NCBI GenBank assembly: GCA_910578385.1
Contig: CAJTQV010000007.1
Location: forward strand, 1-64,000
Source of the DNA: an uncultured Muribaculaceae bacterium
GTDB lineage: Bacteria; Bacteroidota; Bacteroidia; Bacteroidales; Muribaculaceae
Length of the DNA stretch: 64,000 nucleotides
Direction: 5' to 3'
The notes under the pieces are model-generated. The model did no database searches and was not told the DNA's origin. It saw only the letters and a program-made list of their open reading frames with translations. Numbering within the stretch: position 1 is the stretch's first letter; every line of letters begins with the position of its first letter. Shown piece by piece: positions 34,772-42,983 of this stretch. A program made the position numbers and the translations under genes.

Positions 34772-36331
34772 ATGGCAAATCACGAACTTAGCGAACAGGA
34801 AGTTGTTCGCCGCAAAAGCATGGACGCGCTCCGCGAGCGCGGCATCGAGCCTTATCCCGCCGCGGAATACCCCGTGACCGGACACACTGTTGAAATCAAG
34901 GAAAATTTCCGCGATGACGAGGAACCTCTGCGCGAAGTCAGCATCGCCGGCCGAATCATGAGCCGCCGCATCATGGGCAAGGCTTCGTTCATGGAGCTTC
35001 AGGATGCCGACGGCCGAATCCAGGTCTACATCTCACGCGACGACCTCTGCCCCGGCGAGGACAAGGATCTCTATAACGTTGTCTTCAAGAAACTTCTCGA
35101 CATCGGTGACTTTATCGGAATCAAGGGTTTCGTGTTCCGCACACAGATGGGCGAGATTACCGTCCACGCCAAGGAACTCACCGTGCTCTCCAAGAGCCTC
35201 CGTCCCCTCCCCATCGTCAAGATGAAGGATGGCAAGGCTTACGACGCGTTCACCGACCCCGAACTGCGTTATCGCCAGCGTTACGTAGACCTTGTGGTCA
35301 ACCCCGGCGTGCGCGACATCTTCATCAAGCGTACCAAGATGTTCAACTCCATGCGCGAATACTTCAACTCGCATGGTTATCTTGAGGTCGAGACCCCCAT
35401 TCTCCAGGCTATCCCCGGCGGAGCGGCTGCACGCCCTTTCATAACTCACCACAACGCTCTCGACATTCCTCTCTATCTCCGTATCGCCGATGAGCTCTAC
35501 CTCAAGCGCCTCATCGTGGGCGGCTTCGAGGGCGTGTACGAGTTCTCCAAGAACTTCCGCAACGAGGGTATGGACCGCACCCACAACCCCGAGTTCACAT
35601 GTATGGAGATATACGTGTCGTACAAGGACTACAACTGGATGATGGACTTCACCGAGAAGATGCTTGAGAAAATCAGCATGGATGTCAACGGTACCACAAA
35701 GGTAAAGGTCGGCGACAACGAGATTGATTTCAAGGCTCCCTATCCCCGCATCACCATGCGCGACGCCATCCTCGACAAGACCGGATTCGACATCAACGGC
35801 AAATCGGAAGATGAACTGCGTGCCTTCTGCCGCGAGGCAGGCATAGAGACCGATCCCTCTATGGGCAAAGGCAAACTTATCGACGAGATTTTCGGCGAGA
35901 AGTGCGAGGGTACATACATCCAGCCTACATTCATAATCGACTACCCCATTGAGATGTCTCCGCTCACCAAGCGTCACCGCGAGAATCCTGAGCTTACCGA
36001 GCGTTTCGAGCTGATGGTCAACGGCAAGGAGCTTGCCAACGCATACAGCGAGCTGAACGACCCGATCGACCAGTACGGCCGCTTCGTGGAGCAGATGCGT
36101 CTTGCCGACAAGGGTGATGACGAGGCAATGATTATCGATGCCGACTTCATCCGCGCCCTCAAATACGGTATGCCGCCGACTTCGGGAATGGGTATCGGCA
36201 TGGACCGTCTGGCAATGCTGCTCACAGGCCAGTCTACCATCCAGGAGGTGCTTCTCTTCCCCCAGATGCGCCCCGAAAAGAAACAGCAGCAGAAAGAGGA
36301 ATCTGAAGAAACCGAAAAGACTGAAGAATAA
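34772..36331 (+). CDS. lysS: Lysyl-tRNA synthetase, class II
   Basis: A 519-residue class II LysRS that charges tRNA-Lys. The N-terminal OB fold (about 55-160, with AGRIMSRRIMGKASFMELQD) precedes the catalytic core with FETPILQ-type motif 1 (VETPILQAIPGGAAARPF), motif 2 FRNEGMDRTHNPEF (near 263) and motif 3 GMGIGMDRLAMLL (near 472). The end is an acidic/Gln-rich extension (KKQQQKEESEETEKTEE) beyond the usual core. The frame extends upstream to 34691, but the promoter and the family's normal N-terminus support ATG 34772. gpsA follows 4 bp after its stop codon, and pgi is further on, a gene order common in Bacteroidales. Confidence 0.97.
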   Translation: MANHELSEQEVVRRKSMDALRERGIEPYPAAEYPVTGHTVEIKENFRDDEEPLREVSIAGRIMSRRIMGKASFMELQDADGRIQVYISRDDLCPGEDKDLYNVVFKKLLDIGDFIGIKGFVFRTQMGEITVHAKELTVLSKSLRPLPIVKMKDGKAYDAFTDPELRYRQRYVDLVVNPGVRDIFIKRTKMFNSMREYFNSHGYLEVETPILQAIPGGAAARPFITHHNALDIPLYLRIADELYLKRLIVGGFEGVYEFSKNFRNEGMDRTHNPEFTCMEIYVSYKDYNWMMDFTEKMLEKISMDVNGTTKVKVGDNEIDFKAPYPRITMRDAILDKTGFDINGKSEDELRAFCREAGIETDPSMGKGKLIDEIFGEKCEGTYIQPTFIIDYPIEMSPLTKRHRENPELTERFELMVNGKELANAYSELNDPIDQYGRFVEQMRLADKGDDEAMIIDADFIRALKYGMPPTSGMGIGMDRLAMLLTGQSTIQEVLLFPQMRPEKKQQQKEESEETEKTEE

Positions 36332-36335
36332 TCCT

Positions 36336-37340
36336 ATGGATGCCATGGGCAACATAGCGGTGATCGGAAGCGGAAGCTGGGCGACTGCGCTCGCCAAGCT
36401 TCTGCTCGGAAACCGCGACCGCATCGGATGGTACGTTCACCGTCAGGACCGCATCGAGGAGTTCATGCGCTTCGGCCATAACCCGGTATATCTGTCGGAC
36501 GTGGCTTTCGACACCCGCCGCATAGATTTCACCGACGACATCAACCGCGCCTGCGAGGCTGCTGACACGCTCGTGCTCGTCGTCCCCTCCCCTTATTTCA
36601 AGGATACGGTCGACAAGATTACCGTTGACATATCGGGCAAGAATATCGTGTCGGCCGTCAAGGGCATAGTGCCCGACTCCGACATGATTATCTCCGACTA
36701 CATGTGCAGCCGCTTCGGATGCCGCGAGGAGAACATGCTGGTTGTCGGGGGTCCCTGTCATGCCGAGGAGGTCGCGCTCGAACGCCTGAGCTACCTCACG
36801 ATCGGCTGTCGCGACACCTCCAAGGCCGAGGCTTTCGCCTCTGTCATCGACGGCAAGAAGATGAAGACGATCATATCGGCCGATGTCAACGGCATCGAAT
36901 ATGCCGCCGTGCTCAAGAATGTCTACGCCATAGCCGCCGGAATACTCCACGGCATGAAGGCCGGCGACAACTTCCTGGCGATGATGGTCTGCAACGCTAT
37001 CCGCGAGATGGCTCGCTTCGTCGATGCGATCTCCCCGTTGGAGAACCGAGACATCTGCCGCTCGGCATACCTCGGCGATTTGCTCGTAACTGCCTACAGC
37101 CGCTTCTCGCGCAACCACAACTTCGGCTCTATGATTGGCAAAGGCTACAGCGTCAAGGCTGCCATGATGGAGATGGAGATGGTAGCCGAAGGATACTTCG
37201 GCACAAAGTGCATTCACCGCATCAACGGAACCGGCCCACGCGTTGAGATGCCGATTCTCGAATGCGTGTACGACATCCTCTACCGCAACGTCTCTCCGCG
37301 CCGTGCCGTCGAGGCTATAACCTCAGGCTTCAGATACTAA
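36336..37340 (+). CDS. gpsA: NAD(P)-dependent glycerol-3-phosphate dehydrogenase
   Basis: A 334-residue cytoplasmic enzyme that makes sn-glycerol-3-phosphate from dihydroxyacetone phosphate for phospholipid synthesis. The Rossmann motif IAVIGSGSWATALAK is at residues 7-21. VSAVKGI (105-111), VGGPCHAEEV (137-146) and the catalytic Lys194 in AAVLKNVYAI are intact. It begins 4 bp after lysS, so it is co-transcribed and perhaps translationally coupled. An ORF reaching back to 36138 overlaps lysS and is not the true start; ATG 36336 or the nearby Met4 at 36345 is. Confidence 0.95.
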   Translation: MDAMGNIAVIGSGSWATALAKLLLGNRDRIGWYVHRQDRIEEFMRFGHNPVYLSDVAFDTRRIDFTDDINRACEAADTLVLVVPSPYFKDTVDKITVDISGKNIVSAVKGIVPDSDMIISDYMCSRFGCREENMLVVGGPCHAEEVALERLSYLTIGCRDTSKAEAFASVIDGKKMKTIISADVNGIEYAAVLKNVYAIAAGILHGMKAGDNFLAMMVCNAIREMARFVDAISPLENRDICRSAYLGDLLVTAYSRFSRNHNFGSMIGKGYSVKAAMMEMEMVAEGYFGTKCIHRINGTGPRVEMPILECVYDILYRNVSPRRAVEAITSGFRY

Positions 37341-37400
37341 AAAAGCTAAATTTTATCAACCTTCCCTCGCTCCCCGTCGTTCAAACTCTGAACCCGCATG

Positions 37401-37424
37401 TAGGGACGCACGGGCCGTGCGTCC
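37401..37424. repeat. REP-like palindrome (GGACGCACGG family)
   Basis: GGACGCACGG and CCGTGCGTCC flank a single G (37404-37424), preceded by TAG. The same core occurs twice in the inverted element at 46172-46325. It lies between gpsA and pgi. Confidence 0.75.
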
Positions 37425-37432
37425 GCCGCAAA

Positions 37433-37498
37433 CAGGCTTTAGGTCTCAGGCTTTAGGCTTTAGGCTTTAGGCTTTAGATATTAGATATCAGGTATTAG
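37433..37498. repeat. Tandem AGGCTTT / TAG repeats before pgi
   Basis: At least five tandem AGGCTTTAG-like units followed by ATATTAG and ATATCAG units. Same family as the array at 5226-5286. No spacers, so not CRISPR. Confidence 0.7.
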
Positions 37499-37527
37499 AC
37501 AATTATATAAACCCAAACATTTATAAA

Positions 37528-38832
37528 ATGAAAGCTATCGAACTTAACATTGAAAAGGCTCTCTATTTCGCAGAGAAAGAATTCAATGGCAACAAAGACG
37601 CTGCCCGTCAGGCCATCACCACTCTTGAGGAAGGTACCGGTGCCGGCAACGACTTCCTCGGTTGGGTGAAACTCCCCTCTGAGACTTCTCAGGAACTTCT
37701 CGACCGTATCAACGCCACCGCAAAGCGTCTGCAGGAGAACTGCGACTATGTGGTATGCGTGGGTATCGGCGGTTCATACCTTGGCGCAAAGGCTGTCAAC
37801 ACTGCCCTCGCCGACAATTTCGAATATTATTACGCTCCAAACCCCAAGGAGCCGAAGGTGCTATACGCCGGCCAGAACATCGGTGAGGAATACACCGCAG
37901 AACTTGAGAAACTTCTCACCGGCAAGCGTTTCGGTATCATCGTGATTTCCAAGTCGGGTACCACAACCGAACCGGCAATCGCATTCCGTATCCTCAAGGA
38001 ACTTCTTGAGAAGCAGGCCGGTAAGACTGCCGCAAAAGATCTCATCGTGGCAATTACCGACGAGAAGAAGGGCGCTCTCCGCACTCTCGCCACTCAGGAG
38101 GGCTACGAGACTTACGTAATTCCTGACAACGTGGGCGGTCGTTTCTCCGTCCTCACTCCGGTTGGTCTGCTTCCTATCGCAGTGGCAGGTCACGACATCA
38201 ACAAGCTCATGGCAGGTGCAGTCGAGATGGAGAAATCAACACTCCGTCCCAACGAGGACAATATCGCCGAGACTTACGCACGTATGCGTAACGCCCTCTA
38301 TCAGAGCGGTAAGAAAATTGAGATTCTCGCCAACTTCGACCCGAAGCTCCACTACTTCGCCGAGTGGTGGAAGCAGCTCTACGGTGAGTCTGAGGGTAAG
38401 GATGGCAAGGGTATCTTCCCCGCAGCCGTCGACTTCACCACCGACCTTCACTCAATGGGCCAGTGGATCCAGGAAGGCGAGCGCACCATCTTCGAGACAG
38501 TGATTTCAGTTGCGGAGCCTGCCGTGGAGCGTCGTGTACCCTCCGACGAGGCAAACCTTGACGGTCTGAACTATCTCGCCGGCAAGCGCATCGACGAGGT
38601 CAACAAGATGGCCGAGCTCGGCACACAGATGGCCCACGTTGACGGTGGCGTGCCCAACATGCGTATCGTCATCAAGTCGCTCGACGAGCACACACTCGGC
38701 GGTCTGATCTACTTCTTCGAGAAAGCCTGCGGCATCAGCGGCTACATGCTCGGCGTGAACCCCTTCAACCAGCCCGGTGTCGAGGCATACAAGAAGAACA
38801 TGTTCACCCTCCTCAAGAAGCCCGGCTATTGA
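37528..38832 (+). CDS. pgi: Glucose-6-phosphate isomerase
   Basis: A 434-residue cytoplasmic enzyme that interconverts glucose-6-phosphate and fructose-6-phosphate. VVCVGIGGSYLGAKAV (about 74-89) and the sugar-phosphate-binding IVISKSGTTTEPA (about 138-150) are present. The family signature DFTTDLHSMGQWIQEG is near residue 305. The length is normal. It follows lysS-gpsA but after a 187-bp spacer with a REP palindrome and AGGCTTT repeats, so it may have a separate promoter that I could not identify. A strong bidirectional terminator follows. Confidence 0.97.
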   Translation: MKAIELNIEKALYFAEKEFNGNKDAARQAITTLEEGTGAGNDFLGWVKLPSETSQELLDRINATAKRLQENCDYVVCVGIGGSYLGAKAVNTALADNFEYYYAPNPKEPKVLYAGQNIGEEYTAELEKLLTGKRFGIIVISKSGTTTEPAIAFRILKELLEKQAGKTAAKDLIVAITDEKKGALRTLATQEGYETYVIPDNVGGRFSVLTPVGLLPIAVAGHDINKLMAGAVEMEKSTLRPNEDNIAETYARMRNALYQSGKKIEILANFDPKLHYFAEWWKQLYGESEGKDGKGIFPAAVDFTTDLHSMGQWIQEGERTIFETVISVAEPAVERRVPSDEANLDGLNYLAGKRIDEVNKMAELGTQMAHVDGGVPNMRIVIKSLDEHTLGGLIYFFEKACGISGYMLGVNPFNQPGVEAYKKNMFTLLKKPGY

Positions 38833-38866
38833 TAAAACAGCCCATTACTTATTACATCTCCAAATA

Positions 38867-38909
38867 AAAACCCGCCGATTCCGTCATCCGGATCCGGCGG
38901 GTTTTATTT
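38867..38909. terminator. Bidirectional terminator between pgi and the fimbrial operon
   Basis: AAAACCCGCCG (38867-38877) pairs with CGGCGGGTTTT (38895-38905), with A and T runs on both sides. It serves pgi on the plus strand and the last lipoprotein gene of the fimbrial operon on the minus strand. Confidence 0.85.
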
Positions 38910-38971
38910 GGTGTTCAATCCTTTGCAACTGAGGTTTGGAGTCAGTTGCCACTAAACTGTCGTGGCGGAGG

Positions 38972-41041
38972 TTATTTCTTGTCCATCACGGGGCGGATGG
39001 CATAGGCACTTACGGGCTCGGCCTCCTCCACCAACAGACATGACTGGGTATCAACTGATTTCTCTTTAGCTACAAACTTGAATGCCCAGCCTTTCTCATC
39101 AATCCAGTAACCGCCGAGAGCCGCGTTTGCACGTTTGTAATCCTCGGGGTCAACCACGAAATAACGCTCGTTATAGTATCCCACTGTCAGCAAACCTATG
39201 TCACGCATCGGCTCGCCACGATGGAACGGTCTGACCACAAGCTCATACTTTGTGTGCATGGCTCCGTCACCGAGCATGATGAGAGGAGTGATTATACCCG
39301 TATAAGGGAATGTCCTCACAACCTTGTCGGTCTTGTGCTGATCCCAGAAAAGGCTTGTCAACTGAGACGATTCGGTGTAGGTGTTGTCAATCACCACAGC
39401 CTCAATCTGAATATAGTCGGTGTTGTATATCCAGCGGATTGCGTAGCGCACGCCGGCATGCTCGCGGACCTGTCCATTGTTGTTGAGCAATGTCTGGAGC
39501 GAGGATGTGCCGTTGAAACCATCACCCTCCGGAGCGATTGCCCGGAACTCCTCGAGTGTCGGCAGTCTCCAGCCGTCGGGACAAGGGTTGGTATTGTCAT
39601 ATCCACACTTTGAAGCACGTTCAGCCCATCTGTTTCCACCATCGCCGAATGTAGAAATCCAATAATCGGGACGGTTTCTGTTCCATTCCATTCCCTCGGC
39701 GAGAGAGCCATATCCCTCGATGCGCCCGTTGGGTGTGGCATCCATGAAATACTTGTCGGGATGAGCCGCAATCTCCTCTGCAGAATTGTAGGAATATGGT
39801 CTGTCGAAGAACAAGCCGATTGATTGACGGTAGTGCATTCCGGTGGCACTCGACAGACTGTAGTCCGGATAAGTTCCGGATTCCCTGTATGCGTAAAAGT
39901 CTGCCATCGAGATGCCTTTGTCAAGGTCATAGGTCATGTAACCCTGCGCATCGGCATAGTTGATGAAATCATCGTTGGGAATATAAAGCTGCTGGGTATT
40001 GGTGTATATTCCCTTGTTGTCGACAAAGCCGTAGTTGCGGCCCCACTGGTAGAGGGCGCCGTTGTCGCCCTCGGCGGCAAAACCGTTGGTCAGGCCGTCC
40101 ACGCGGGTCAGGTTGTATTTGGCGAACTTGTGGAGCGGGTTACGGGGATCCTCGTCGGGATAAGGATCTGTAAACGCGTCGTTGTCCACTTCCATAAGTA
40201 CCGGAATACCGGTCTCGTGCGACTCGCGCACGAACTCTCCGGCTGTCCACACACGCGAAGCGAGTGTGGCCTTGTACGCCTTTCCTCCGGCGGTAGCGCG
40301 GAATGTCGGGGTGATTGACTCCTCACCCGGAAGAATGGTCACGTAGAAGTCCGCGCCGTTGCCGACGGTCAGCGTACCGTCACCCTCGGCCGAGAACCGC
40401 ACACCGTTCGACATGCTCACCGATGCGGTGTTGTACACGCCCTCACCCGATATTGATACGGTCGAGTTCTCGTCCATCGTCACTCCGTCGGGGAATTTGA
40501 GCGTGAAGTGAGCGAAGGCGGTCTTGCGCTCCATAGTCACGTCGCCTGTCGTGGCCACGCTCCCCTCGATACGTGCATTGACGGTCGAGGAGAAGAAGTC
40601 GTTGTCCGACAGCGAGGCGAGTGTGCCCTGCTGGTTCGAGAAGTCCACCGCCACCGGCGAGGGAAGTGCGGCGAGTTCATCAACCGTCTTCCGTCCGAGA
40701 TAAAGCAGATTCAGGTCTGCCGCACCTGAGAGCTGAGTCTTGATTGTACCCTCGAAGCGGGCCGTCTCTGTTCCTGCGCCTGTGGTGAGCGTCAATACAC
40801 CGAGTTTCGCGCCCGTCGCATCGGTCACGAGGATATTGTCATTCTGCTCCCATGCAATGCTGAGGTCGCCGTCGGTCTCGGTCAGCGTCGCACGTGTTCC
40901 CGCCTGGTCGCGGCTGATGTCAACCGACATATGCACCGCACGGCCCGGAGCGTCAAACGCCGGCTCGTTTCCTGCGCAGGAAACGAGCATAGCCGCCGAA
41001 GCGGCCATGCCTATATAAGATAGTCTGTTCAGTTTCATCAC
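38972..41041 (-). CDS. Surface lipoprotein: fimbrillin-like N-terminal module plus FISUMP-type C-terminal domain
   Basis: A 689-residue lipoprotein with lipobox MLVSC (Cys22). Residues about 25-285 form a fimbrillin-like beta module (SIAWEQNDNILVTD, LNLLYLGRK, AFAHFTLKFPDGV). From about 290 on, a different domain follows, with YQWGRNYGF and NPCPDGWRLPTLEEF (about 480-495), the signature of the fibrobacter-type major paralogous (FISUMP) domain, a surface module often linked to adhesion. The N-terminal module is nearly the same as in the next gene upstream, with residues 194-254 identical, while the C-terminal domains are unrelated. It is the last gene of a seven-gene fimbria-type run and probably decorates the fibre tip or the cell surface. 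Binding partner unknown. Confidence 0.7.
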   Translation of the reverse strand: MMKLNRLSYIGMAASAAMLVSCAGNEPAFDAPGRAVHMSVDISRDQAGTRATLTETDGDLSIAWEQNDNILVTDATGAKLGVLTLTTGAGTETARFEGTIKTQLSGAADLNLLYLGRKTVDELAALPSPVAVDFSNQQGTLASLSDNDFFSSTVNARIEGSVATTGDVTMERKTAFAHFTLKFPDGVTMDENSTVSISGEGVYNTASVSMSNGVRFSAEGDGTLTVGNGADFYVTILPGEESITPTFRATAGGKAYKATLASRVWTAGEFVRESHETGIPVLMEVDNDAFTDPYPDEDPRNPLHKFAKYNLTRVDGLTNGFAAEGDNGALYQWGRNYGFVDNKGIYTNTQQLYIPNDDFINYADAQGYMTYDLDKGISMADFYAYRESGTYPDYSLSSATGMHYRQSIGLFFDRPYSYNSAEEIAAHPDKYFMDATPNGRIEGYGSLAEGMEWNRNRPDYWISTFGDGGNRWAERASKCGYDNTNPCPDGWRLPTLEEFRAIAPEGDGFNGTSSLQTLLNNNGQVREHAGVRYAIRWIYNTDYIQIEAVVIDNTYTESSQLTSLFWDQHKTDKVVRTFPYTGIITPLIMLGDGAMHTKYELVVRPFHRGEPMRDIGLLTVGYYNERYFVVDPEDYKRANAALGGYWIDEKGWAFKFVAKEKSVDTQSCLLVEEAEPVSAYAIRPVMDKK

Positions 41042-41078
41042 TTGATTTTAAGAGTTATGTTCTTGCTTTGTGGCTTTC

Positions 41079-42956
41079 TCAATCAACCTTCTTCACAAGG
41101 CGCACCGAGTATCCGAACATGCGGTTTATGCCCGTCAGATTGAATTTCTTCGGTGTCGTAGAGCCGTCGAAAGTAAATGGGACACCGTTCGTTCCGCTCG
41201 GTGTCGATGTCCAGTAGTCACCTTCGTTGTAGGTATAGCCTACACTTACTGGGGTGGATCTTCCCGCCTGAGCGAGGAAGGCGGCGTCGCCGTCAGCGAT
41301 CATCTTCTCCAGCTGCTCGACTGTCATCTTCACCTTCGAGGCATCGAATGCCGTATAGGATGTTCCCGTGAAACCGAGGTTTGTGCTCACACTCGACACT
41401 GTTGTCACCTTGCTGTTCAGGAATTCCTTCGCCGCGGCCGCCCACAAGGCAGGTGTCGCGTAGTCGTTCTTTCTGACGTTGAGAATCAGACAGCCGTATA
41501 CCGGGGTCTTACCCTGAAGGTTCTTCGCATCTGTGACAGTTGCAGCAACCATCACGTAATTGTTGAGAAGTTTTGTCCAGTCTTCGCTGCTCAGAGTGTA
41601 GAAACTCTCCGTGTCGCCATACTTCTGTTTGCCATAGGCATATCCCCAGTCCATGGGCATATGCTTGAATCCACCGGCAAGCAGCGCGCCTGTGTTCGCG
41701 GAGTTCAGGTCTTCGTTCTGGCTGGGGTAATACTTGGTCTCTTGAGTGTTGTTGACTGTGCCGTTCGGGGTACGGGCCCAATATTCGGGACGGTTGAGAT
41801 CCAGGTCGAAGTCTACGAGCTTGCCGCCCGCATAGCCCTGACCGGTGAAATGCTCACCGGTGCAGCCCCAGCCGAAGAGGTCAATTGCCTCGGGCGCGGT
41901 CTGTCCCGATTTCCAGTTGCCGTTGAAATCCGTCCAGCCACGCTTGCAGAGATAGGTCAGGGAGTTCTCCTGGATATACCACGTGCGGTCCGTGAGACGA
42001 AACGCGAGATTACCCTTCGTAAAGCGGAACTTCTCACCATCTATCTCAAACACCGGGCCCGCCACATCCTCGTCGGTCGGGTCTACGACAGGATCATCTT
42101 CGGTTTCCATCAGCACTGCCACACCGTTCCCATGCGATTCGCGCACGAACTCACCGGCTCTCCAGAGTCGTTCAGCCAGAGTGCCTGTATACTCCTTTCC
42201 TCCGGCAGTGGCGCGGAATGTCGGGGTGATTGACTCCTCGCCCGGAAGAATGGTCACATAGAAATCCGCGCCGTTGCCGACGGTCAGTGTACCGTCACCC
42301 TCGGCCGAGAACCGCACACCGTTCGACATGCTCACCGATGCGGTGTTGTACACGCCCTCACCCGATATTGATACGGTCGTATTCTCGTCCATCACCACTC
42401 CGTCGGGGAATTTGAGCGTGAAGTGAGCGAAGGCGGTCTTGCGCTCCATCATGATACTCTCTGCAACGGTCACACTACCGTCGATGGTGGCATTGACCGT
42501 GGTCGAGAAGAAGTCGTTGTATGAAAGCGACTCGAGCGTACCCTCCTGTGAGGAGAAATCGACCGATACGGGCGAAGGGAGAGTTGCCAGCTCGGCGGCC
42601 GACTTACGTCCGAGATAGAGCAGGTTGAGATTGGCATCGCCGCTCAGCTCAGTCTTGATCACACCCTCGAACCGGGCGGTCTCTGTTCCTGCGCCCGAGG
42701 TGAGCGACAGCACACCGAGTTTCGCGCCCGCAACGTCGGTCACAAGGATATTGTCATCCTGCTCCCATGCAATGCTGAGGTCACCGTCGGTCTCTGTCAG
42801 TGTCGCGCGGGTTCCTGCCTGATTGCGACTGATGTCTACCGACATCTGCACCGCGCGGCCCGGAGCGTCAAAAGGCGGCTCATTTCCTGCGCAGGAAACG
42901 AACATCGCCGCAACTGCGGCGATGCTCAGATAAGATATTTTGTTCAGTTTCATCAA
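41079..42956 (-). CDS. Surface lipoprotein with the same N-terminal module and a different C-terminal domain
   Basis: A 625-residue lipoprotein (MFVSC lipobox, Cys22). Its first ~285 residues are a close copy of those in the neighbouring 689-residue protein. The C-terminal part differs: it begins VFEIDGEKFRFTKGNLAF and contains WTDFNGNWKSG, a long middle region and SVGYTYNEGDYWTSTPSG near the end. The last part ends GYSVRLVKKVD, as in FISUMP-like proteins, but without CPxGWRLPT. It is 28-38 bp from the genes on either side, so all lie in one transcript. I infer tandem duplication of the N-terminal module with replacement of the C-terminal module. Likely role is minor fimbrial subunit or adhesin. 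Confidence 0.68.
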   Translation of the reverse strand: MMKLNKISYLSIAAVAAMFVSCAGNEPPFDAPGRAVQMSVDISRNQAGTRATLTETDGDLSIAWEQDDNILVTDVAGAKLGVLSLTSGAGTETARFEGVIKTELSGDANLNLLYLGRKSAAELATLPSPVSVDFSSQEGTLESLSYNDFFSTTVNATIDGSVTVAESIMMERKTAFAHFTLKFPDGVVMDENTTVSISGEGVYNTASVSMSNGVRFSAEGDGTLTVGNGADFYVTILPGEESITPTFRATAGGKEYTGTLAERLWRAGEFVRESHGNGVAVLMETEDDPVVDPTDEDVAGPVFEIDGEKFRFTKGNLAFRLTDRTWYIQENSLTYLCKRGWTDFNGNWKSGQTAPEAIDLFGWGCTGEHFTGQGYAGGKLVDFDLDLNRPEYWARTPNGTVNNTQETKYYPSQNEDLNSANTGALLAGGFKHMPMDWGYAYGKQKYGDTESFYTLSSEDWTKLLNNYVMVAATVTDAKNLQGKTPVYGCLILNVRKNDYATPALWAAAAKEFLNSKVTTVSSVSTNLGFTGTSYTAFDASKVKMTVEQLEKMIADGDAAFLAQAGRSTPVSVGYTYNEGDYWTSTPSGTNGVPFTFDGSTTPKKFNLTGINRMFGYSVRLVKKVD

Positions 42957-42983
42957 TTAAAATTTTGACTTAAGCACAGTTGA

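Noticed and set aside
35033..36424. 463-codon minus-strand frame opposite lysS
   Set aside because: The plus strand holds all class II LysRS motifs; the antisense frame is a composition artefact.
41070..42233. 387-codon plus-strand frame opposite a fimbrial lipoprotein gene
   Set aside because: The minus strand has a lipobox and a module shared with its neighbour; the plus frame has no signal or family features.
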